DNA of 64,000 nt from DATMER01 sp963741305 (GTDB taxonomy: Bacteria; Acidobacteriota; Thermoanaerobaculia; Multivoradales; UBA5704). The stretch is taken from assembly GCA_963741305.1 (NCBI GenBank), contig CAVUHL010000003.1, forward strand, positions 6,386,001 to 6,450,000, in the 5' to 3' direction. Under the pieces are notes generated by a model. That model was given only the letters and a program-made list of their open reading frames with translations, was not told the origin of the DNA and did not search any database. Position 1 is the first letter of the stretch; each line of letters starts with the position of its first letter. The translations under genes were made by a program, and so were the position numbers. Shown here piece after piece: positions 8,340-17,814 of this stretch.

Positions 8340-8747
8340 ATGGCAGTCAAACCCATTCCCGACGGTTTTCACACGATCACTCCCTACTTGGTGGTACCCG
8401 ACGCGGCAGGCCTGATCGATTTCCTGAAGCGGGCGCTCGGCGCCGAGGAGATCCACCGCAGCGCGGGGCCGGACGGCAACGTGGCCCACGCTCAGATGCA
8501 GATCGGCGACTCGATGATCATGATGGGGCAGGCGAAGGACGAGTGGAAGCCGATGCCCTGCATGCTCTACCTGTACGTCGAGGACGTGGACGCCTGGTAC
8601 CGGCGTGCGATCGAGGCCGGCGCCAAATCGGTGCGGGAGGTCAACGACGAGGCTTATGGCGACCGTGCCGGAGGCGTGCAGGACCCGGCCGGCAACCAGT
8701 GGTGGATCGCCACCCACAAGCAGGACGCGCCGCTCACTCCGGCTTGA
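8340..8747 (+). CDS. VOC-family protein, PhnB-like
   Basis: AAAGGAGGGA upstream fixes the start at 8340. The 135-residue protein has the PhnB/YkcA-like pattern: ITPYLVVPDAAGLIDFLKRA, then AHAQMQIGDSMIMMG, MLYLYVEDVDAWYRRAIEAG and a C-terminal GVQDPAGNQWWIATH. PhnB-like VOC proteins are common and mostly without known substrates. Typical metal ligands are incomplete, so catalysis is uncertain. Its last 14 bp overlap the convergent MutS-like gene. Confidence 0.88.
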   Translation: MAVKPIPDGFHTITPYLVVPDAAGLIDFLKRALGAEEIHRSAGPDGNVAHAQMQIGDSMIMMGQAKDEWKPMPCMLYLYVEDVDAWYRRAIEAGAKSVREVNDEAYGDRAGGVQDPAGNQWWIATHKQDAPLTPA

Positions 8748-10641
8748 GGCCGACCAGCTCCATGAGGAGGAGGGCGTTGGTCGTCGTGGCCACGCCCGGC
8801 CTCATCTGGTAGTCGAAGGTCATCGGCGGATCGCCGCCGGGGTGGAGCGTCTCGCGGAAATGGACGGGGCGGACGGCCTCGGCCAGCTCCGGGATCTCGG
8901 CGATCTGCAGGTCGTGAGTAGAGACCGCCCCGATCGCCCCCTGCCGCAAAAGGTGGAGGATCACCCGCCGCACCGCGACTTGCCGCTCGTGACTGTTCGT
9001 GCCGCGGAGCACCTCGTCCAGAAGATAGAGGAGGGTCCGGCCTTCCGCGTGGCATTGGTCGGCCACGTCCACTACGCCGCGGATGCGCTTCAGCTCGGCC
9101 AGGAAGAAGGAGACGCCGTCGGCGAGCGAGTCCTCGACCAGGATGCTGGTGGCGAGGGTGACCGGCGGCATCCGCAGCTCTTCCGCGCAGACCGGTCCTC
9201 CCGCCTGCGCCAGCACCGCGTTGACGCCGATCGAGCGCAGCAGTGTGCTCTTCCCCGACATGTTCGAGCCGGTGACCAGCACGAACGTGCCGGCGGGGCC
9301 GACCTCGACGTCGTTCGAGACTCGCCGGTCCCCAGGCAGCAGCGGATGCCCCAATGTCTTGGCGGCGAAACGGTCCTGTCCGGCCTCCACCCGGGGGAAG
9401 GCCCAGTCCGGGTTGTCGTGTCGCAGCCCGGCCAGAGCCGACAAGGCCTCGAAGTCGCCAAGGGCCTGAAGCCATTTCCGGACATGGGGACCGGCATCCC
9501 TTTGCCAGGCCTCCAGCAGGTAGAGGCTGTGGAAGTCCCACAGCAGGAAGCTCTGGAGGAAGAAGTGAAGGATGCCCGAGTGGCGGGCGTCCGCGAGCCC
9601 GATGCGCCCTTGCAGGATCTTCATCCAGAGGTGGGCGGGCCGGCCCTGAGGTGTCAGGTCCGCCGCGATCCGCTGGAGGAGCGATGCGGCGTAGCTGCGT
9701 TCCGGGAGCAGCGCCAAGGCATCGGCGTAGAGCTCGAACTCCTTCTGCCGGGCCTCCAGCCGGTCGAAGCTCGCGAGCAGCCGCGATCCCAGGACATAGG
9801 CGAGGGTGATGTTGACGGTCAGCAGCAGCCCCAACTGCCAGGAGGGGATGAGGGTCCCCAGGGCCGAAGCCCCGGGCGGGACAGTGTCGATCGTCGTCCC
9901 GAACCGCAGCAGGCAGTGGACCAGCGCCGCGATCGTGAGGACCGGAAGGATGCGCGTCAGCCAGATCAGCCAGGGCCGCGCGAGGAGCCACGGGCGGTCC
10001 TCGGCCCAGGCCAGGAACTTGTCCACGCTCGGAGCGTGCTTCTCCATCGGCCGCGTGCGAACTTCGAGCTGCTGCCGGAGGTCGAGCTCCGGCGCAAGCT
10101 CCGTGACCGCTTCCTGTCGCCGGGCGATCTCCGCGGGCGGGGCCGGCTCCAGCAGCCAGCCGGCCAGCTCGCTCTTGCCGGCCGGCGTATGGGCGGTGCC
10201 CAGGAGCTGGAAGACCGAGGCGGGGCCGAAGAGGTCGAGATCGCGAGCGAGCGGCAAATCGTTCGGGAGGTTGGGAAGAGGGAGGTTCTTCCAGTCGCGC
10301 GCGATCCGCAGCAGCGCCTCCTCGTTGATCCGCGCCAGATCTCCGGCCCGGCGCTGGGAGGCGACGACCCGGTCATGGCTGGGGAGGATGGCCAGGAAGG
10401 CAACGAAGAACAGCGCAGCTCCTCCGAATCCCACTTGCTTCGGGGAGGCCGGGTCGAACAGGACCCACAGGAGGCAGCCGGCAAAGGCCGCGAACAGGAT
10501 TCCGCGGATGATGGAGAAGCGGAGGGAGATCCGGGCGAGGCGCCGCTCTTCGTGCTGGAAGGAGTCGCGGCGCTGCCGGTAGTTTGCGGAGATCTCGGTC
10601 ACGCCGCGAATCATACCCGTCGAGCGGCGATCGCCAACCAT
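8734..10641 (-). CDS. Membrane-anchored MutS-family ATPase
   Basis: The C-terminal third is a MutS domain V ATPase: Walker A TGSNMSGKST, a following SILVEDSLADGVSFFLAELKR helix region, Walker B LLYLLDEVLRGTNSHER, and STHD. The mismatch-recognition and connector domains of MutS are absent. Instead there is an N-terminal helical region with two membrane helices near residues 45-85 and two more near 225-280. Families of this type exist in Bacteroidetes and Acidobacteria and have no known role. The start could be 10641 or the ATG at 10614. Neither has a strong ribosome site. Confidence 0.8.
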   Translation of the reverse strand: MVGDRRSTGMIRGVTEISANYRQRRDSFQHEERRLARISLRFSIIRGILFAAFAGCLLWVLFDPASPKQVGFGGAALFFVAFLAILPSHDRVVASQRRAGDLARINEEALLRIARDWKNLPLPNLPNDLPLARDLDLFGPASVFQLLGTAHTPAGKSELAGWLLEPAPPAEIARRQEAVTELAPELDLRQQLEVRTRPMEKHAPSVDKFLAWAEDRPWLLARPWLIWLTRILPVLTIAALVHCLLRFGTTIDTVPPGASALGTLIPSWQLGLLLTVNITLAYVLGSRLLASFDRLEARQKEFELYADALALLPERSYAASLLQRIAADLTPQGRPAHLWMKILQGRIGLADARHSGILHFFLQSFLLWDFHSLYLLEAWQRDAGPHVRKWLQALGDFEALSALAGLRHDNPDWAFPRVEAGQDRFAAKTLGHPLLPGDRRVSNDVEVGPAGTFVLVTGSNMSGKSTLLRSIGVNAVLAQAGGPVCAEELRMPPVTLATSILVEDSLADGVSFFLAELKRIRGVVDVADQCHAEGRTLLYLLDEVLRGTNSHERQVAVRRVILHLLRQGAIGAVSTHDLQIAEIPELAEAVRPVHFRETLHPGGDPPMTFDYQMRPGVATTTNALLLMELVGLKPE

Positions 10642-10651
10642 CGAGACGGAG

Positions 10652-10840
10652 TGGCTGGGCCTGAAGCGATGGCGGCTTGGCTTCTAGCTGCCGTGGCTTG
10701 ACTTCAAGCCAGGACGGCTTGGCCTGAAGGGGTGGCCCCTTGGCATTGAGCCATGGCCCCTTCACCTCTAGCCACGGCCCCTTCGCCTCTAGCTGCCATC
10801 CCTTGGATGCAAGCCATGGCCGCCCGGTTTGAAGCCATGG
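10652..10840. repeat. Nine-unit array of degenerate 21-bp repeats (array A)
   Basis: Nine consecutive 21-bp units tile 10652-10840 without a gap. The consensus core is GGCTT-N6-AAGCC, a dyad. The second full unit reads GGCTTGACTTCAAGCC, a perfect 6-bp inverted repeat. The other positions vary freely. On the minus strand it would encode heptapeptides of the form KPxxLxx, but no start or ribosome site supports translation. It lies between glmS and the MutS-like gene and shares its core with arrays D and E. Confidence 0.85.
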
Positions 10841-10879
10841 TCGATGCTCTCTTAGTAGGGGCGGGGCTTGCCAAGCCCC

Positions 10880-11019
10880 GGCAGGGGCGTCATGAATTAG
10901 CCCGGCACGTGAGTGCCGGGTAACGGAGGAATGTCGCCCCTACCGGGGCTTCGGGGGTTTTTGGCGACCCATCACCAACCCGGCACTCACGTGCCGGGCT
11001 AATTCATAATGCCCCTACC
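10880..11019. repeat. REPIN-like inverted repeat element
   Basis: Two 42-nt arms, at 10880-10921 and 10978-11019, are reverse complements at 39 of 42 positions. They are separated by 56 bp. Each arm contains its own palindrome, CCCGGCAC-GTGA-GTGCCGGG, so the element is two REP-like hairpins in inverted orientation. GC-rich flanks (GGGGCTTGCCAAGCCCC at about 10863) extend the structure. It lies just downstream of the glmS stop and could act as its terminator. Known REPINs depend on a RAYT transposase, which is not in this window. Confidence 0.75.
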
Positions 11020-11065
11020 GGGGCTCTTCCCTACATCAAGATCCCCGCAGCGGTCAGTCGCCCGG

Positions 11066-12901
<1,836 letters not shown>

Positions 12902-12904
12902 TGC

Positions 12905-14302
12905 TCAGGGTTCCTCTTTCTTCTTTTTTCGCTTTCCACGCAGGCCGCCGGCCCATCCGTCCAGGTTCTTCTGCCGCACCCGGCCGATGGCCAGGGCGCC
13001 GGCGGGGACGTCCTTGGTGATCACCGATCCCGCCGCCGTGCTGGCCCCCTCACCGACTCTGACGGGGGCGACGAGCATGGTGTCGCTGCCGATGAACGCG
13101 CCCGGTCCGATCTCGGTCGGGTGCTTGCTGGTGCCGTCGTAATTACATGTAATGACCCCGGCGCCGACGTTGGCCCCTTCCCCGATCGTGGCATCCCCGA
13201 TGTACGAGAGATGGCTCGCCTTGCTGCCCGGGCCGAGCTCGGAGTTTTTCACCTCGACGAAGTTGCCCACTCGGGCACCCTGTAGCAAGCGGGATGCCGG
13301 GCGCAACCGGGCGTAAGGGCCGACCCGGCAGGTATCTCCGACCTCGGCTCCGTCGATCACGCTGTAGGGCTCGATCATGACGTCGTCGCCCAATGTGCTG
13401 TCCCGGATCCAGGAACCCTGACGCAGGGTACAACCCTCGCCGATCACGGTCTGGCCGAGGAGCGACACGTCGGGGTGGATGATCGTGTCCGTACCCACGC
13501 GGACCCCCGGCTCGATCGAGGTGCGGGAGGGCTCCAGGATGGTCACGCCCTGGTCCATCAGGTTCGCCAGGTGACGGTCGAGCAGCCTCCGGTGGACGCG
13601 GGCCAGCTCGGCCCGGGTGTTGACGCCGAGCGCCTCGGACGGATCGGGCAGGGGCACGAGGAGGACCAGCTTGTGATCGGCCGCTGCCGCGGTCACCGCG
13701 TCGGTCAGGTAGAGCTCCCCCTGGGAGTTCTCCGTGCCAATCTGGCGCAGGTAGTCGAAGATCTGGGGTGCCGGCAGGGCATAGAGGCCGGCGTTGACGC
13801 GCTTGACCGCAAGCTCCTCGGGCGAGGCGTCGGCGGCCTCGACGATGCGCCGCAGCGCGCCGTAGCCTCCGGCGAGCACCCGGCCGAGCGAGCCCGGCTC
13901 GTCGAGCTCGGCCACGGCCATCGCCCCCCAGCCGGCGGCGGCACCGCCCGTGAGCGCCTCCAGGGTCGCGGGGCTGACCAGGGGAACGTCGCCGGAGAGG
14001 ACCAGCAGGTTGGCTTCGCCCTGGACGTGCTCCTCCGCCTGCATCAGGGCATGACCGGTCCCCCGCTGCTCTTTCTGGAGCACCCACTGGATGTCGTCGC
14101 CGTCGATCTCCTTCATCACCTGCTCCGCGCCGTGGCCGACGATCACCAGGATGCGCTCGCAGCCGGCGGAGCGGGCGGTCTCGATCACCCAGGAGAGGAG
14201 CGGGCGGCCGGCGGCGTAGTGGAGGACCTTGGGCAGGTTGGACCGCATGCGGGTCCCCTTGCCGGCGGCGAGGACGACTGCGATCCGAGGGCGTTCAGAC
14301 AT
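12905..14302 (-). CDS. glmU: Bifunctional GlmU uridylyltransferase/acetyltransferase
   Basis: GlmU acetylates glucosamine-1-phosphate and transfers UMP to give UDP-GlcNAc for peptidoglycan and LPS. The N-terminal nucleotidyltransferase shows LAAGKGTRMRSNLPKVLH. The left-handed beta-helix acetyltransferase covers about residues 255-450, with repeated hexapeptides and SHLSYIGDATIGEGANVGAG. The C-terminal tail is very basic (GKRKKKK). Length (465 aa) is normal. It overlaps yvcK by 8 bp and is followed by glmS after 3 bp, a tight cell-wall precursor pair. Confidence 0.98.
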   Translation of the reverse strand: MSERPRIAVVLAAGKGTRMRSNLPKVLHYAAGRPLLSWVIETARSAGCERILVIVGHGAEQVMKEIDGDDIQWVLQKEQRGTGHALMQAEEHVQGEANLLVLSGDVPLVSPATLEALTGGAAAGWGAMAVAELDEPGSLGRVLAGGYGALRRIVEAADASPEELAVKRVNAGLYALPAPQIFDYLRQIGTENSQGELYLTDAVTAAAADHKLVLLVPLPDPSEALGVNTRAELARVHRRLLDRHLANLMDQGVTILEPSRTSIEPGVRVGTDTIIHPDVSLLGQTVIGEGCTLRQGSWIRDSTLGDDVMIEPYSVIDGAEVGDTCRVGPYARLRPASRLLQGARVGNFVEVKNSELGPGSKASHLSYIGDATIGEGANVGAGVITCNYDGTSKHPTEIGPGAFIGSDTMLVAPVRVGEGASTAAGSVITKDVPAGALAIGRVRQKNLDGWAGGLRGKRKKKKEEP

Positions 14303-15248
14303 GGTCGAGCAGCTCCATCACCGCTTCGGCGAGCTTGGGAGGATCGTGGCGGATGAATTCGTCCCCGGAGGCGAGCAGGTCGGCTTCGACCACCCGGATG
14401 CCCAGGGCCTCGACTTCGGCCCGGTCGATGAGCACGGGCTCGGAGCCGGTCTCGGCATAGTGCTCCAGCAGCTGGCCGGGGATCTCGGAGGAGCTGACCA
14501 GGACGTCGTCGACCAGCCCGCGGCCGGCCAGGCGCTCGACCGCGTGTAGATGATCGAGGCCCGTCATGCCATCGGTCTCTCCGGGCTGGGTCATCAGGTT
14601 GAGCAGGAGCACGGTCCGTGCCGGGCTCTTGTTGACCGCTTGGCGGATGCCCGGGATCAGCAGGTTGGGGAGGATCGAGGTGTAGAGCGAGCCCGGGCCG
14701 AGCAGGATCAGGTCGGCCTTCTCCAGGGCGGCGACCGCCGGAGGAAAGGCTGGCGGGGCTGGCGGGTCGAGCTCCAGGCGCTCGATGGCCTCCCCTGACG
14801 TGCCGATCGCCGATTCCCCCTCGTAGACCTGGCCGGAGGCGCCGCGGCCGCGCAGGCGTACGTCCTGGACGGTGGCCGGGCAGATCTTGCCGCGCACCGA
14901 GAGGATCGACTCGGCGGTGAGGATCGCCTGGTGGAAGTCGCCGGTGATGCCGGTGAGCGCGGTCAGGAACAGGTTGCCGAACGAGTGGCCGAGGAGGCCG
15001 TCGCCGTTGGGGAAGCGGTACTGGAAGAGGCGCGCCAGGAGATCCTCGTCGTCGGCGAGGGCCACGAGGCAGTTGCGGATGTCGCCCGGGGGGAGGACGC
15101 CGAACTCGCGGCGCAGGCGGCCGGAAGAGCCGCCGTCGTCCGTGACCGTGACGACGCCGGTGAGCTGGCGCAGGCGGTCGGTCCCGGTGTAGTGCTTGAG
15201 CCCGCGCAGCAGGGCGGACAGGCCGGTGCCGCCGCCCACCGCGACCAG
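14295..15248 (-). CDS. yvcK: YvcK/CofD-like family protein (gluconeogenesis factor)
   Basis: The protein has the YvcK N-terminus LVAVGGGTGLSALLRGLKHY, then GVVTVTDDGGSSGRLRREFG and PPGDIRNCLVALAD, followed by LILLGPGSLYTSILPNLLI. YvcK binds UDP-sugars and is needed for correct wall synthesis and growth on gluconeogenic carbon in Bacillus. No ATG, GTG or TTG lies in the right place. The CTG at 15248 gives 317 residues, the usual length. A start at 15635 would run antiparallel to codon use of the upstream gene. It overlaps glmU by 8 bp. Confidence 0.9.
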   Translation of the reverse strand: MVAVGGGTGLSALLRGLKHYTGTDRLRQLTGVVTVTDDGGSSGRLRREFGVLPPGDIRNCLVALADDEDLLARLFQYRFPNGDGLLGHSFGNLFLTALTGITGDFHQAILTAESILSVRGKICPATVQDVRLRGRGASGQVYEGESAIGTSGEAIERLELDPPAPPAFPPAVAALEKADLILLGPGSLYTSILPNLLIPGIRQAVNKSPARTVLLLNLMTQPGETDGMTGLDHLHAVERLAGRGLVDDVLVSSSEIPGQLLEHYAETGSEPVLIDRAEVEALGIRVVEADLLASGDEFIRHDPPKLAEAVMELLDHV

Positions 15249-15273
15249 CCGCTTGCCGTCGCGCTTTTCGGAC

Positions 15274-15837
15274 TCAGGAGAGTCCGAAGAGCTGGCGGTG
15301 GTCGCGGTCTTTGCGGAGCTCGGCGAAGTCGGGGTCGTGGAAGGCATGGACGCGGTTTTTGGGATTGAGGTCGATGGCCCGCGACAGCGCCTGCGCGGCC
15401 TCCTCGGTCCGGCCCTCGGCCGCGTGGATCGATGCCGCGAGGTAGGCGAAGCGCTCGTCCTTCTGGTCGCGGCCTCCCTGGCGGCAGAGCTCGAGGGCAG
15501 CCGCGGCGCCCCCGCGGTTCTTCTCGATGACGGCCCGCAGGAAGGGGTCCCCTTCCTCCTCCTTCGCCGTGTCCAGCTTCTGGCGCGAGGCGGTGAGGTA
15601 CTGGCGGGCGCGGGCCGAGAGGTCGGGACGGTCACTCTCGGCGAGGACGCTCTCGAGCAGCTCGGCGGCCTTGGCCCAGTCCTTCTTGTGGAAGGCGTCC
15701 AGGGCCTTGGTGAAGGCGTCGAGCGCCGGATCGATGGCGGCGGCCGCCTTGGCGGTGGCGCGCGCTTTCGAGGAGAGCGTTTCCGGTTTCATCGGCTGTT
15801 CTGGTTCCGGCTGGGCTTTCGGCCGAGGCTTGGCCAT
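15274..15837 (-). CDS. TPR-repeat protein
   Basis: The 187-residue soluble protein has a Pro/Lys-rich N-terminus, then TPR-like helices (DAFHKKDWAKAAELLESVLAE at about residues 46-66; AEGRTEEAAQALSRAIDLNP at about 143-162). It ends in a conserved-looking FAELRKDRDHRQLFGLS. It sits between mglA and yvcK in one operon direction, with 12 bp to mglA upstream. A scaffold role linking polarity GTPase and wall synthesis is only an inference from position. Confidence 0.8.
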   Translation of the reverse strand: MAKPRPKAQPEPEQPMKPETLSSKARATAKAAAAIDPALDAFTKALDAFHKKDWAKAAELLESVLAESDRPDLSARARQYLTASRQKLDTAKEEEGDPFLRAVIEKNRGGAAAALELCRQGGRDQKDERFAYLAASIHAAEGRTEEAAQALSRAIDLNPKNRVHAFHDPDFAELRKDRDHRQLFGLS

Positions 15838-15849
15838 AGGGATCGTCCC

Positions 15850-16434
15850 TCAGCGTTTCTTGAGCTCGATCAGAATCTGTTTGGCCACGGACTTCAAGGT
15901 GTCGAACACCCCGACGCCCGTGGTGGCGACGGCCTCGAAAGTGGGCTCCCGCTTGAAATTGAGGGTGCGGTACATCTCATCTACCGCAACCACGTTCGCG
16001 AGGTCCCGCTTGTTGAATTGCAGGGCGTACGGGATCGTCGAAAGATCGAAGCCGTGCTCCTTGAGGTTCTGCTCCAGGTTGCGGATGGATTCGATGTTCG
16101 CTTCCATCCGCTCCTCCTGGCTGTCGGCGACGAAGATGACGCCGTCGACACCCTTGAGGATCAGCTTGCGGCTGGCATCGTAGAACACCTGGCCCGGGAC
16201 GGTGTAGAGGTGGAACCGGGTGGTGAAGCCGCGGATGCTGCCCAGGTCGAGGGGGAGGAAGTCGAAGAACAGCGTGCGATCCGCCTCGGTGGCCAGCGAG
16301 ATCATCTTGCCCTTCGATTCCGGGGCGGTCTTGTTGTAGATGTACTGCAGGTTCGTCGTCTTCCCGCACAGGCCGGGACCGTAGTAGACGATCTTGCAGT
16401 TGATCTCTTTGCTGGCGTAGTTGATGAAAGTCAT
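15850..16434 (-). CDS. mglA: MglA-family small Ras-like GTPase
   Basis: MglA is the polarity GTPase of gliding bacteria and a general polarity switch in many phyla. The 194-residue protein has the P-loop GPGLCGKTTN (residues 19-28), the MglA-type switch II FHLYTVPGQVFYDASRK in place of DxxG, and FNKRD for guanine. Length is normal. Its partner, the roadblock protein, is encoded immediately upstream, 87 bp away. The surrounding wall-precursor genes suggest a housekeeping polarity or envelope role, although motility is possible. Confidence 0.96.
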   Translation of the reverse strand: MTFINYASKEINCKIVYYGPGLCGKTTNLQYIYNKTAPESKGKMISLATEADRTLFFDFLPLDLGSIRGFTTRFHLYTVPGQVFYDASRKLILKGVDGVIFVADSQEERMEANIESIRNLEQNLKEHGFDLSTIPYALQFNKRDLANVVAVDEMYRTLNFKREPTFEAVATTGVGVFDTLKSVAKQILIELKKR

Positions 16435-16521
16435 CTTGGCTGCCTTGCTCCGTTCCTCACCGGACCGCCGGAGTGCCTTGCGCGCCAGCCTGGCACGCCG
16501 GCCCGCCTGCGGTCTCTGCGG

Positions 16522-17013
16522 CTACTCGCCGAAGAGCGCGTCGATGTCGTCGTCGGTGATCTCGGAAAAGGGGCTCGCGTGTGCCGTTCCGGCTCCTCGT
16601 TCACTCTTCTGCAACATGACCTCGAAGATCTTCTCCAGGTCCACGCTGGCGCGCTTGACGCGCAGGCGGACCAGGCCGAGCGACGAGCGGTCATCGAAGA
16701 TGACCACCAGGATCGCCCGCTTGGCCACGATCGAGATGTGGATGTGGTCCTGCTGGCCCTCGTGGAACAGCACCGAAAACTCGCGCTCGCCGATCAGCTT
16801 CGCGAGGCCATCGGTGGCGGCCACGTTGCCGGCGGTGAGGGAGGCGAGGGAGGTGGTGTCGAACTGGTCGACCTCACCGGCCGAGGCGATCTGCTGGCCG
16901 TTCTTGTCGATCAGGAACACGGCCTTGGCATTGGCCTCCTGACGAAGACGGCGCAGGGCCTCTTCCAGATGCTTGAACTCCTCTTCGTACATCACGAAGT
17001 CGGCTGAGGACAT
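16522..17013 (-). CDS. mglB: Roadblock/LC7 domain protein, MglB-like
   Basis: This 163-residue protein has the Roadblock/LC7 fold: an N-terminal helix (HLEEALRRLRQEANAKAVFL), the strand IDKNGQQIASAG, a central LASLTAGNVAATDGLAKLIG helix, then HEGQQDHIHISIVAKRAILV. MglB is the GTPase-activating protein of MglA. A C-terminal extension (DDDIDALFGE) is short and acidic. GGAAAGG upstream of 17013 is a good ribosome site. This is the first gene of the mglB-mglA-TPR-yvcK-glmU-glmS series. Confidence 0.9.
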   Translation of the reverse strand: MSSADFVMYEEEFKHLEEALRRLRQEANAKAVFLIDKNGQQIASAGEVDQFDTTSLASLTAGNVAATDGLAKLIGEREFSVLFHEGQQDHIHISIVAKRAILVVIFDDRSSLGLVRLRVKRASVDLEKIFEVMLQKSERGAGTAHASPFSEITDDDIDALFGE

Positions 17014-17116
17014 AGCTAACCTTTCCGGACCGGGCGAAGATACACTATCGCACCCCGTCCGTCAAAGCGCTGATTCCACGTCAGTTGCCCCCAGCCTGTG
17101 ACAGGCGGAGCTCCCT

Positions 17117-17590
17117 CTAACGGAACAGGCGCCAACCTCCGAGGATATCGGCCTCGGCAATGACCAACTCTTCGCCTTCCACGGCGTGCGCCAGCGGCAC
17201 CGGATTGCATCCGCCGCCGCCGGCATTCACCTCCGCGACGCGGAAGGATTTGTCGCACTTGTTGCAGACCAGCCACTCGCCCTCGTGCCGGTACCCCCGC
17301 TTCGTCTTGGCGCAGGTCTCGTTGGCATCGAACGCCACCTGCACGTGGCCGCCCGAATCGCGGCCGACGAAGAACCGGACCTCCTGGTTCCCCGAATTCA
17401 GGAACTGGTAGAAGCGGACCTGCTGGGGCTCGAGCCCCTCGAGGCTGACCCGCACTTTGCCGTCGCGGCCGGGCGAGACCCTCGCGGTGTCGCCGCCGCG
17501 CCGGCTCTCGAACAGGTAGTCCGCCGTCAGGACGGCGGCTACGAAGAGCAGGACAAGGAACACTCCGTGGATCGGTTTGAAGCGGCGCAT
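17117..17590 (-). CDS. DUF2318-family membrane-anchored metal-binding protein
   Basis: The 157-residue product starts MRRFKPIHGVFLVLLFVAAV, a membrane anchor. Its outer domain carries CAKTKRGYRHEGEWLVCNKC and later GGGGCNPVPLAH. This Cys set, with NKC and GGCNPxP, is typical of DUF2318, which is associated with metal or Fe-S handling. I chose the start at 17590 because a good promoter lies six bases upstream. It follows the carbamoyltransferase block but probably has its own promoter. Confidence 0.8.
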   Translation of the reverse strand: MRRFKPIHGVFLVLLFVAAVLTADYLFESRRGGDTARVSPGRDGKVRVSLEGLEPQQVRFYQFLNSGNQEVRFFVGRDSGGHVQVAFDANETCAKTKRGYRHEGEWLVCNKCDKSFRVAEVNAGGGGCNPVPLAHAVEGEELVIAEADILGGWRLFR

Positions 17591-17596
17591 CGCGCT

Positions 17597-17625
17597 ATTC
17601 TGGACCAAGCACCGGAAAGCGGCAA
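17597..17625 (-). promoter_or_regulatory. Sigma70-like promoter, leaderless
   Basis: On the minus strand TTGCCG, a 17-bp spacer and CAGAAT end six bases before the ATG at 17590. The transcript would begin at about the start codon. Confidence 0.55.
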
Positions 17626-17634
17626 GTCGGCGTT

Positions 17635-17799
17635 CTAGAACAGCGTGTAGATGAAGGGCGCCGCCGTCTGGCTGGTCACCACGAGCAGGACGACGAGCCC
17701 CAGGACCAGGATGAAGGGCACGATCCAGTAGATCTTGTTCTGCCTGGCGAACTGGATGATCTCGCCGAACAGCGAGCCGAGATAGCCGAACCTGCGCAT
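17635..17799 (-). CDS. DUF5989 small membrane protein
   Basis: This 54-residue reading frame begins MRRFGYLGSLFGEIIQFARQ and has one membrane helix (IVPFILVLGLVVLLVVTS), ending FIYTLF. AGGAGAAG precedes the ATG. It matches DUF5989 (SxtK-like) proteins, which typically lie beside a carbamoyltransferase and an SxtJ-type membrane protein. Both are immediately upstream here. The role in the trio is unknown. A membrane-anchoring subunit is plausible. Confidence 0.88.
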   Translation of the reverse strand: MRRFGYLGSLFGEIIQFARQNKIYWIVPFILVLGLVVLLVVTSQTAAPFIYTLF

Positions 17800-17814
17800 G
17801 ACGTCTTCTCCTGC

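Noticed and set aside
12902..12904. glmS ribozyme/riboswitch
   Set aside because: Only three bases separate glmU and glmS, so there is no leader in which the ribozyme could lie.
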